Shown here piece by piece: positions 46,650 to 59,100 of a stretch of 64,000 nt of DNA. The stretch comes from Sesamum alatum (taxonomy: Eukaryota > Streptophyta > Magnoliopsida > Lamiales > Pedaliaceae), in contig JACGWO010000002.1 in NCBI GenBank assembly GCA_034509735.1, positions 50,899,115-50,963,114 of the forward strand. Direction: 5' to 3'. Position 1 is the stretch's first letter. Every line of letters starts with the position of its first letter. The notes beneath the pieces were generated by a model. That model did no database searches. It worked only from the letters and a program-made list of their open reading frames with translations, and was not told where the DNA came from. The translations under genes were made by a program, and so were the position numbers.

Positions 46650-46659
46650 CATAACGACG

Positions 46660-47162
46660 TAAATATATTTATTTTTTATATTAGTATAGATGAAATGATA
46701 ATTGTTGTGTCATTAGGGAAAGTTTAAATTGTAAGATTCCTACATTTATATATTTTGAATTATTAATTTAAAATGTCTGATAACAAAATTATTTGAAGAA
46801 TTATATATCACATATTTAAATCTAATTGTAAGCTATATATTATATAGTATTAATATTTTTGTTGTTATTTCGATACGAAGATATTTGAAATCATTTTATG
46901 TTATTTTGATACAAAGATATTTGAAATCATTTTACTTAAATTAAATCAGTCTCTCAAATTCAAATATTTGATTTATCTTCGCATAATACATTATCCTTGA
47001 TTGGAAAACGGTCGGATATCCACCCGGACCCGGATACCCGTTAGGGTTCTGTACTTCCAACTCAACCCACTCTGGAAAACCCAAACCCAATAAAAACCCA
47101 AAAAGAGAAAAAGAGCGGGAGATTTGCCCACCTGCTCCTCACTCACCGATTGCACTCCGGAG
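46660..47162. other. APC1 upstream region with repeat fragments
   Basis: The TTTTATATTAGTATAGAT end seen at 10301 recurs at about 46670-46690. Around 47010-47045 a GGATATCCACCCGGACCCGG stretch resembles a common plant repeat end and lies within the APC1 promoter or leader. The APC1 start site is not determined. Confidence 0.45.
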
Positions 47163-50100
47163 ATGCCCAGCGGCGGCGTTAGAGAGCTCACTGTTCTTAC
47201 CGAGTTCAAGCCCTTCGGCTTAACCGCAGAAGCTGCGGACGGCGGCAATTCCTCCGACGATGATTGCCATTACTTCCTCTTCGATCCCCAGGTCTCCAAA
47301 CAGCGGGATGAGGCGGACGAGCTTGATGATGCTTCGCCGTTATCTAGTAAGAGGAGTGATCACGAGCTTTTTATCAGAGGAAATAGGTGAAGCCCGCTTT
47401 TGTAGATGGTTGATTGTAGTACTTGAATTCCTGAATTTTTGGTATTTGCTGATTAAGAATTTCGTAAAATTATGAGAGTTGAGTTGGTGCCATGTAAACT
47501 GTTGCCTGATTGAAGTCACGACGAATTGTTTATTGGAGGGAAATTCGCAGTTCGGGAAAGTGTCAATCTTTCTGATCTCCCTGGTTTGCTATATGAAAAC
47601 CATAGAACGGTAATCTTCTTGACGGGTAAAACAGTAAGTTATGAAAGAAAGGACAGCCCTTTCCTGTCAAAATGAAACATAATGATGCTCATAAAACGGA
47701 AACAATGATCTTTCCTCCTGTGACGAAGTGCATGAAAACATCTTCACTTGAAGAAACTGCTACTTAATGAGCAAATTTTGAACTCTCTATAGTTTGATTA
47801 TAGATAAGAATAATTTAGTTTGCAATAAACTATGCACCGCCAAAAGCCTTATCTTAATATAATAAATGGCAAGAAAGTTTTTATGAATCCTGAAGTATTT
47901 TTAGTGCATGGTGAATTGAAAAATGGAAATTCATATTATCCATTGATCTTATTAATTTAAGTACTTAATGAAAGTACTAACCCTGGACAATTTGAAATTG
48001 TGACAGAATCATATGGAGTACAGGCCTTAGAGTTTACAAGAGGTTTACTCTACCCTCGAAGGTCATCAAGGTGATTGTGGTTTTCAAATGTTAAAAAAGT
48101 GGTTTTTCATGAAGTTGAAAACTATTTATTCTGCCCTTTCTGTTCCGTGTGTTATGTTTCCTGTTGACAACTAGTGAGTTGTTGCATGTCCTTGGTAACA
48201 GACTTCAAGTTGATTAGCTCATAGGATATCCTTCTAATTGACTGGGGAACAACCATAAGCTGAATTTGGTTCATTGTGTTTCTTTTGAGTTGATTCAGTG
48301 AATGCATTCAAATGAGTCCTTCTTAGATGCACCTCATCAAGCTTTACTTGCCTGCTTTTGTTTGCATATTCCCTTCTCCAAGAGGATCCCCAGAGAGCTA
48401 GGCTAAACCTTATCCCTAGAGCATCAAACTCAACCAAGAAATTTAGGAAAATTTCATTCAGCCGAGGAATTCACAGTGCATCGTGTGACCCCTCCATTGG
48501 TGCTAGAGATCCTTGTGACATTGTTCATTTACCCAATTATTCTTTGGTAAAATGTACCAGTCCCAGATTCTCTCTATTCGTTCTATCTGGATGCATTTTT
48601 TTTATTTACACAGCTCCTGGTTGCCTGTGCTACTTCACTTTGACTTGACATGCTTAGACTTTGATTTAGAAGTTACTGCTCATTTTCATGCACTTCAGAA
48701 CTATTTTTTTTTCCTGCAGAATGTAGATACATGATTCCTGAAACATTATTCTTCTGAACGGATGATTAGTTATTTTCCTATGTTCACAAACCCCAACCAT
48801 CATGTCTTGTTTAACAAAATCAAGAAATTGTTAGGATATCTGTTATTCTATGTCTTAGTGGTACTACCTTATTACCCTTTGCTACATAAATCTTATTCTG
48901 TGATGCTAACTCGATCCAATTTGTGAGAAAATGCAAGAGAAGTGAAAACATTTGATCAATCCTTTTCATCATTTGGAAAATTCTACCAAGAACTGTTACG
49001 TTAAACACTTTACAGTCTATTGGTTAATTGGAGCGTCATCGTCCTTGGTTCTAAAAACCAGTTTATCTGACAAAAAATGAGAGAAATTGCTGATACGAAA
49101 GCTAAACTTTGTTCCTGTTTGTCTCATGTATTAGCTTAGTTTGTGTTATTGCTCCAATTTTCAAAGTCGGAAATTAGGCTCATGTTAAAATATTGCAGGT
49201 ATGCTGGTGCCGAATGGGAGATATTTCTGAAGCCTTGCTTTGTGTTCTCCAAGTTGATAGTTTAACTATCTTTGCAATAGCAGGTAAACTAATCATTTGT
49301 CTTTTTCCTTTTCTACAATGTTTCTTGTCTGGGTATAGTTACCCAGGCTCGCGAATGTTGACAATGACCAAATATTTTCTCCTATGATCAATAACCTTAC
49401 TGGTCCTTAAGCTCCCTGGAAATGTTATCTTCCTCTTTGTTCCACTTTTAAACTTTTTAGTTTTTCTGTTACAATGTTGTCATAATGTGGTCATATTTCT
49501 GATTTTTAATAATTGCATGAGTTCGTAGAAATTGGCCTACAATGTGAATATGTTAAAACAAAATTGACTATTGTGTTGAAACTGGAAACTAAAGTGAAAC
49601 TTTTGCAAGTAAAGGGGTCAGTTGTTTGGTATCAGTCTTTATCTCTTTTATGTTCATATTCAACTGCTAGTCCTCAGGCTGCATTTGTACCATGGGGCTG
49701 TATCTTTTGACAGGGACTTTTGTGGTTGTTTTCTACAGGTGAAGTGGTTTCTGTCCCGCTTCCGCATGCCATTGCATCAATATGGCCTCTTCCATTTGGT
49801 TTACTTCTCCAGCGGGCACCTGAAGGGAGCTTACTAACAAATATTTCGTTATCATCTTCAAATCCACTTTTAAGTGCTCGTGATGTCTTCCGTCCAAAAA
49901 GGGATATCGGATATAGTCCTCAAAATAATTATACTCCGACTCATGTATTTGATTCTACTACAAGGAATGATGGGACATCAATGCCATCCCATCTGATATT
50001 GAAGGATCCCTTAGAGGATCCTCAGGTACTAATAATTTCTTTTGGTATTTTGGAGAATTTTGTATTTACAGAACTTGTTTATTCCATTTTGCCATGTTTC

Positions 50101-53100
50101 TAATCTTCTTGTGTCAAAAAGTTTCAATTTCTGTTCACTGGTTGAGTTTTTATAATTACATATGGTTTCTTAGATAACTTATATTGAGGAAAGAGGGAAG
50201 TTGAATCTGATGCGGGAATTTGATGAAAGAACAATTTGGACCAGTGATTGGGTTCCTCTGATGGCATCATATAACAAAGGTATACACAATCAATATTCTG
50301 AAGTTTAGTACTGTTTCCACTGTTGGTTGTATTTACTAAGTGGAGATGCATAAATTCTTTGTAGGAAAGATGCAGCACTCCTTGTGGGTGGTAGAAGTCA
50401 ATAACTCCAATCTTGAAGCAGTGAAGTCCAGATCATCTGACTTAATTGCTCCTGGAATGTCAGCAAAGCATTCTTTCCGAAGGATATGGCAGTGGAAGGG
50501 TTCACAGACTGCTGCCAGTAAGGTGCCGAAACTTATTATCTTCTGTTGGTGCCGCCTGGATTAACTCCCTATCAGGAGTACTTGTTGTTTATACCTCCAA
50601 ATTTCAGTTCGCTTTTGGTAGATGTATTCTTGTCTGAAGAAGAAAATCCTGAAATTTGCAATTGATGCTTGGGAAGCTTTTGTTGTTATGATATCCACAT
50701 GTCTTGTTTGGTTTAGGGGTGTGATTGTGGGTGACTGATAATGATGGGTCGTTCGCAGACCCCTCACCATCGAACAGTTTAATTATGTGTTTGGTTGGCT
50801 GGATTATTTCTTGGATGGGTTACTGTATGGGGCTTTTATGATTGGATACGACTTTCAAGGCATAGTTGAACTGCAGTTTCCAAAATATTCTCATGAATAA
50901 TATTTACCTAGTTGGAGCATGTATCTAGTTTTAGAATGATGTTACTTTTATTTATAATGCTGTCATATTACGAGTCAAACACCCGATTTTAATTTTCCTT
51001 GTTTCCTTCACATCTTTTGACTTTTTGGGCCTTAACTTTTCATCAGGTCTTTCTGGCGACCGATGATGATGTTACACCAATAATATGTTTTCTTCTCCAA
51101 GAACAAAAGAAGTTGTTGTCCTTACGACTTCAGAGTCTTGAAATAAATAACAAGACAGTTTATGATATCAAGCCTGACATGAGCTGGAGCATATCAGCAA
51201 TTGCTGCCGCTGCTGTTACTGTCACTCGGCCAAGGTATTTTTACTTCTTTTCTGATGTTTATTTTCTTCCTTCCCAAATTGTGCAATGACTAGAAGGTAA
51301 TTAATGCAGAGTGAGAGTGGGACAACTTCCCTTAGGGATGTCATTGCTTTGACCCCAGAAAACACACTTCTTCTCTATGTAAGTTGTAGAACTCTAAGCT
51401 TTTCGTTCCCAATAATCTATCTCCGTCTGCACCAGATGATTTATTGTGTATACATGATCTCATTTTTGCTATCTGGGATGTGCCAGCTGTTAAGAAGTTG
51501 CTCTTTCATTCCTGTACCACCAATTTCTGCTGGATCATGATTGCTACTATTCTTCATATCAATGGACTTGAATCTCTATGTTTGTTAAGTTACCCTTTTT
51601 CCCTTTTGTGGATCACGCCAGTGTAAATGTTATTTCCTCGGCAGCCAAAGTTCCGTACTCCAAACAGTTTGTTATCTTCTTGGTATAAGAAGAATTGTTT
51701 TCGCCGATAGTTTTTCATGGTTTCTCTTTTATATGTAGCCTGGAGGTAACTGGATGAAAGCAAATCTTTTCTCTTGATTCTTTTTGTTCCCTTAACTCCT
51801 TCAGCTTTAGAAGACTATGTTAAGTAATATGTGATGTTTCGCCAGGCTTGTTGCTTGTATTATTGTTTTGTTGGAGAGCTCGCATGTCATTCTCTTACTG
51901 AGTTATATTGTTCTTTACTGAATACTGATATCAATTATGGTGGTCATGACCTATGACAAAGAGAGAGTTTCATGTCAATCATCTGGTTAAACAGAGTGGG
52001 AGATGCAGATGGAAGAAGAAGAGGGATGTATTAAGTTACATTATTTGCCTGGGGGATAATATTATTGATTTCTTGTTCCTATCAAGAATGATAGCTGCCA
52101 ATTGTGTGCGCAAATTTGACATAGCTTATACTTAGAACTCTTAAAAGTCTTTTCTGCAAATGTGCCAACTGATATTGTTGGGTTTGTGACTTTCAGGTGC
52201 TAACTGAAGGAGATGGAGTTTTTCATTTATGAACTTTTTAGTTGTTTATAAAAAAAATTTAGAAATGATTAGAGTCAGCAGTGGTCCTTGCAGAAGTGGG
52301 AAATTATCTTAAGGATATGGATGCCTGCACGAAAACCAGTTTCTTAAAATGATTATGCGAATCTATAACTTCCAAAATTAAGACGGACAGTTTGGTTAGG
52401 TTGATAAAAGACTAATGTACCATGTTAGGTTCAAGAATGTTTGATTAGTCACATGACTTCATTTCATTACAAATGGTGCATCTGATAAGTGACAAACTCG
52501 ACTGCTGGTTGATGTGAATGTAACTTAACGAGATTGAGTTTTCTATGTAATCTATCACTTACCTTTTTATACTATAATTTTCAGTTGAGGTTCTATGTTT
52601 GCGCTTTTGAGTTTGTTAACAGTGTTGGACTTTATAACTGCAGTCAGGGAAGCTATGCTTGTGCAAATACGTTTTGCCTTTTCCTTTGGGCAAGGAACAG
52701 TTTTCGAGTGGAATCAAACATTCGGGGACCAACAACACCATACTTGATCTGAAAATTGTGGATTTAGCTGATGCCGTAGAAGGGCGTGTGAACATAATTC
52801 TGAACAATGGACAGGTATGTCTACAAATGAGGATTGTCTTCTGCAATATGTTCAATGAAAACTCACATAAATTACTTGAGGATCCAAACTTTAACACCTC
52901 TGGTAAGTACATTTCACCTGGAGTTTGTTGTTGTAATAAGAAATTATGCAAGGAAATATGGGTACTTGACTGGTTTGTGAGAATTCTAGTTGAAGTGAGA
53001 TGAAGAATGTTCAATTACTTGGCTCTGTTCCTTGATGAGCATACAGTATGTCTTTGATTTTCCTGTTTGGAACAACATTATGTTCTCCTTTCTAGAGTTA

Positions 53101-56100
53101 GAAATAATAATCAATTCTATCTGGACATTTGAACATAAACAACAGAGAGGAGGAAATAGATTTAAAATGCACAATCGGAAGAAGTCTGTTCTTATTAACC
53201 ACCAAAATCTTTTATATACTATTAATGTTTGTTTCAGCGTTCTATTTGCTCTTTATAGTTACCGTGATAATAAGCATGCTAACTCTTTCCTTCTTTCTGC
53301 TTTAGAAGTACAGATGTACATTGCGACGTAGTCCTTCATCATCTCTAACTAATGATTGTATCACAGCAATGTCAGAAGGGCTTAGTTCTAGTTTGTACAA
53401 TCACTTCCTTGGCCTTCTATGGGGTGATGATGAGTCAACTTATTTAGCTAATGCGAATTCCAGTGCTGATACAGAATGGGAGTCTTTCTGTAATGTGATA
53501 ACGAAAACGTGTCGGAAGTCTAATACAACCTCCCCATTATTGTCAGATTCAGTTTCTGATTCATCTTGGAAGTACCTCATCCAGAGCAAATATAATCAGC
53601 AGTATCTTAGAAGCAATTTTGTTGCTGGTGCTTTTCCTGGATTATCATCTGAGTTTCAGGGATTTGATTCATCTGGTACTATCATAGCTGACACCCAGAA
53701 TACAGAGGAAACCTTCTGCGTGAATTTCCTGATTGAAACACTGGATTCCTTGCATGCAGTGTATGAAACTCTTAAACTTGACAATCTCCGTAGAAGGTGC
53801 GACTTCTGTACTTTTTATCTTTGTTATATGCCCTGTCTGTGATAATTCTACTTTCACTATGATTGAGCTGTTTAAGCACACATAACTCTTTAATGCATAT
53901 AAAACTATCCTACCGTGCCATAGATGCTATTGAAAGTTCCCTGTGTTTTGGATTTATCCTTGGAGTTCATCAGAATGTATAATCTCATCTTGACCGAAAA
54001 GCTTAAGCGAGTGAGTCTTGGGCCACCGCATGCATATAAGGACTAAGGTACTATTCATATTGAGAACATGACCCAGCTGGGTTTTTCATAGCGTGTTGTT
54101 TACTGATTCAGGGCACCTACGCGTGCTATAGAAAAAGCAGAAATAGGTGCACATTTGACTCTTTCATAAGAATTGGGCGTTCTGAAGGTTAAGCAACAAA
54201 TACACATACAATTTCCGCCCAGGTGGTCCAGAAATAGGACATGAAGTTAAAATGCCTACAGAAGGTTCTTGTTTATAACAAGATTTAACTGTAAATCTCC
54301 ATTGTTAGTGTGAGTCCTGATGTTTCTGAGGAATAGGTTTACCAAGTATCCTATTACTAGGGAATCACTCTACCATCAAACTTACCACTCGGCTTAATGC
54401 CAGTACTAGTAGACTCCTTTTATAAGCTTTGAGATTAGAAGACACAAAAGTTTGAGATGATAACACACTAAACTTTTGACTGGAGAACAAGCAGAGTGGA
54501 CTGGTCATGTCTTTCTCAGCTTGGGCCTTCAAAGAGGGTTGTGTTGGTTATCAATAAGGTATAGTTGTGTAATCAACAAAGTTGTTCCTAGTTTATGCCT
54601 GTCAACTAATGTAAGTCTGGTGCCCTGCCTTTTGGATGATGCTGACAACAGGGGAGAGAGGAATTAAAGATCAGAGTGATGGTCTGTCAGTAAATTTCGG
54701 ATAACTTTTATGAATGATATTCAGATGAAAGATTGACAACCTCCCCTTCCTATTTGCAAATAGAATTTGAGGGACTATATTGAAGTAATGTTTCATGTTA
54801 ATATTATTCCCTTGTTGATTATCGGTGAACATCTTTGACATGCAAATACGAAAATAAGTAATAGGATACGACGTATATGCATATGTCTATTGCTGGAGCT
54901 TAATGTGCATTGAATCTTCTAGTTGTTTATTGGGGATAGCTGCCTCTGTTTTATGTATTTGTAGGCTTTTGAGAACTGGTATCCTTTTGCTCTTTTGTGA
55001 TCTCTGTTTTTTATCTATCCTTTTGATATATTACCAATGATTTTGGGGCTTCATTATGTCCTTAACTATTTTCCTATAATACTTTGTGTTGGAGATTAAC
55101 TAGCATTCTCAATTTTCCATGGCTAATTCTTTTTGGGTTGAGCTTTCTGCTTTCATCCACAACTTGCAGTCTGTGTTCTACAAATTGTTGACATAAAAGT
55201 TTTTCTATTACTATAGGGACTTGGGTCTTCTGGTAGTTCTTTTATGTGATATTGCTGATTTCTTGCATGAAGTGAGCTACTTGGATCACTACAGACGTGA
55301 TTTTCCTGGACTTGTGAAAGACTTTAGGATGTCTCAAAACTCGTCCATACCAAGAACTCCGCCAAGTTTATTCAGATGGCTTGAAAACTGCTTGCGGCAT
55401 GGATATGGTTCTGCCAGTACCTGTGATCTTCCACCTCTGATCTGTAAAAATGGAACTTCTATTGTGAACTGGGCGCGGAAGATAGTTTCTTTTTATAGTC
55501 TCTTATCTGGTGCAGATCAATCAGGGAAAAAACTGTCGTCTGGTGTTACCTGTAATATTGCCCCTGGACTATATCGTACTCGGGAGGAGCTTACAGTTTT
55601 GGGAATGGTTGGTGAAAAATTTGGCTTGCAGCATTTGGACTTGCTGCCAGCTGGTGTCTCACTTCCACTGAGGCATGTAAGTTGATACCTCATAATAATG
55701 ATGCTTATTTTCATTGAAATCATCTTTATTTAATGTTACCTTACGTTTGGGCCTTAGTATAAACGGTGGTCAGTATGGTTTTTTCCTATTGGATGCCCAC
55801 CTCATTTATTTTAAGGTCACACATATGAAATTCCTTTCTATCATTGTGTGGCAGTGAGATGAAGCCGGCTTCTCCTTGGCCTGACTAGAATACTATGATC
55901 ACATCATATAAAAAATTAGCTTTTAGGGAGGAAATATGTGTAACAATACTCTATGTTTAACAGTGACTATCGCGATTCTCTAAAGAACTCTGAATAATGA
56001 GTAATATGCATCAGATGTTCATCATCTGCTTTTTTTATATCTGTCCTCAAGTATGATTGATGAATCTTGTAGCGGAACTTGGTTATTATCACTTATTTTA

Positions 56101-59100
56101 GTTGTCCTGTGACATACAATATTGTGAATCATTAGATGTTTGTAATGTGCTGCTTAGGCTATAGATAAGTGCCGTGAGTCTCCTCCAACCAATTGGCCTG
56201 CTGCTGCATATGTGCTGCTTGGTCGTGAAGATTTAGCATTGCTACATTTGAGAGATCTGACAAATTCTGTTGAACTTGACATCAAGAAGACAAATTTGAT
56301 TTCGGTGTCTACGCCTTACATGTTACCTCTGCATCCAGTTACCATACCTTCCTTGGTTTCGGATACACTTGAAATTGACAGCACCAAGCTAGATGACATA
56401 GACACTTTTGAGGGATCTGTGGCAGATGGAATGGAGCATATTTTTAACTCTAGCACACAGTTGCGCTATGGTCGTGATCTGCGGCTCAATGAGGTGCGCT
56501 CCAAGCTAGCAACTTATGTAACTCAGGATCATAACTTATGGAATTTTTCTTTTTGGAAAGATTACCTTGAGTAACGAAACATGGTTTTGTATTTCTTGAT
56601 CCTTTTAACTGTTCTGATTTTCCTTGCATGTTGTATTTGCTCTGATTTCTTCTTTAAATACGTCAACCTTCAGATCCTTTTTCAGTTCTTTTCAGTCCTT
56701 GCATGTACTTTCTACTGTTTTGGAGATTGCTCTAACTGACATTGAGATTGTGTTGTGTTGTCTTGATGATGCGACTTCAATTTAACGTTTTTGTATGTAG
56801 CTCTGGTAGATAATTGTGGATGACAGTTCAATTGTGATTTTCATAGGTTAGACGCCTTTTGTGCTCTGCAAGACCTGTAGCTATTCAAACACCTGTTAAC
56901 CCTACAGCATCTGATCAGGACTTCCAACAGGTATCTGGTGCTTCAGTAACTTTGCAGATTATTAATTTTCTAATTGATGACAGGCTTCTATGATAAATTG
57001 TGCTGGACTATGCCGGTTTGGGTCAGTTGCTGTTGCCACAACAAGATAGATATTTGTAGGAAGTGTTCCGTTATCTATGAGGGGTTCCAAAACATAACTA
57101 ATAGATCTACTGGCCAATTCCCACTGTTTTTGCTTAATAAGGAAATTGAAGGGTGGAAAATTGGGCCTCTCTCTGTGGCATTCTTACAGAGATATCTAGT
57201 ATGCAATCTTCATAATATCTGATATGACTTTGACCTTGTTACATGATATTAGGAATTCATTCTTCACTTTCCAGTTTGTATTAATATATCCTGGATGGGT
57301 CACAGGAGTTCTGCAAGGTGGTACCTCAGCTTTTATGTCTTCCTTGAGTTCTGGAAGTTTCAGCATGGCTGTATAAAAGTCATTCCACTGAATCAGTGGT
57401 TTTAGATTCTTGAGTTTCTGTCAATTTTAGACTTGCCTAAGATCCTTGACTTTTCATTAATTTATCTCATAATGGGAGAAGTTTACTTTTGCATTACATG
57501 TTCTGGAAAGAGGATAAATACCTGTGAAATTTGGCAGCTGAAAGGATCTGTTTTTGTTATGTTTGTTCTTTGTGGTGATGGTTTGTCAAAGCATCTGCTG
57601 TTTGCTCTTCGGATGGGCAATTAAACTGTTGTACTCTGTTTGATTTGGACTACGATTAAAGTGGGGTCTGGATAGTTGGATTGGTTTTTATTTCAATTAT
57701 CTGATGGCAGACAACCCAGAAGAAACATGCTGATCCATGTGCATCTGAAACGTCTTATTTCTGTTGCTGAAACCAGCTCTTGATCTCCACACCATTCAGC
57801 AATCTCATCCTCTTAGGGCGCCTTGCACCTTTTGATAGTGTTGTGGATGGGGCAAATGATGTTCACCGCGGGGGGGTTGGTACAACAGTTTCTGTAGTAC
57901 AATGTGGCGCAAGGATCTAATGTTTAGTATGAAATCCTATGTTAATAATTCTTTTTCGGTTGAGTTAATCCATCGAATCTGGGTTCTGTTAGACAGACAA
58001 AGTAATGGATGACTATTGGATTTAGTAGGAAATTTCAATTGTAAATCCAATGCAATTTCTTATTAGTTTTAATTTTTGAAAAATGATGCGGTACTAATGT
58101 ATCATCATGCATTGGCTATACATACTTTACATACTAAACTACATTCGGAGTGAAAATTATTAGACTTGTATCACTATCCATAAACCAACCAGAAACAAGT
58201 CTCTACCTCAATATCTTATATATAGGATATGATTGTTGAGATTGTCTGGTATCAGATTCCTGAGTTCTATGCATTTCTCATTTGTAAGTTTAGATGTAAC
58301 TCTTTTGACTGCAATGGTTCAAGCTCATTGAGTATGAGCACTGTTAAGCCTGTGCTGTATCAGTAAATCTTTTGTTGAACCTCAAGGTTGGCATCTTGAT
58401 TATATGTGCTTTCATTTTTTATTATTCTTTCGTTTGTAATTTAGCAACTCTTGTGTTGGCATCTAAGGCGGTCATTAAATATTTTGTTTCATTTTCGTGC
58501 ATTATCTTGTGAAATGGAATATGATTGGCATATGGGACCAGAGACTTGGGTTATTTCATGTATTGTTGACTGATGATGTAGCATGCCAACCTATAATGAT
58601 CTTTAAATTAATCAAGACATGTGGATTGCATTATTGTTTATGCATTGTTTTTTCTCCTGTTTAATTGTGTCTACTCGGATTGTTGTTTTTTATTTAAGTA
58701 CATTTGTTATTTATAATTTACTCACCACGACAAAATTCTACTTAAAAGATGATTACAGTAGACATTGTTTCTCGTTTCCAATGCCTCAATGGTTAGGTTA
58801 ATTTTCTTAAGACTTGTGGTGTTTTATTCTGATATGACTTTGCAGACTCAGCTCTGGCATCTTGCTCAAAGAACTACTGCTCTTCCTTTTGGCCGTGGGG
58901 CATTTACACTGGGTACTATATGTACTCTTTTGACAGAGGTGCTTGTTATGATGTTTTGGTATTTTTATACTTCTCTTAACTGGTCATTTTTTGCCGCAAT
59001 GCTCCCAACTCGATTTCTCCCTTATTTATTGCACACTTTTGTTTTATCACCCAAATCTATGTTTTACGCAGGCACTTGCTGTTCCAAAGCTTGTTTTAGC

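Noticed and set aside
48358..48648. Plus-strand open frame as an extra APC1 exon
   Set aside because: Exons 2 and 3 of APC1 join directly in phase with family sequence on both sides; this lies in the intron between them.
52815..53003. Extension of APC1 exon 9 past 52814
   Set aside because: A GTATGT donor after NNGQ joins exactly to exon 10 with family sequence; the extension is intronic.
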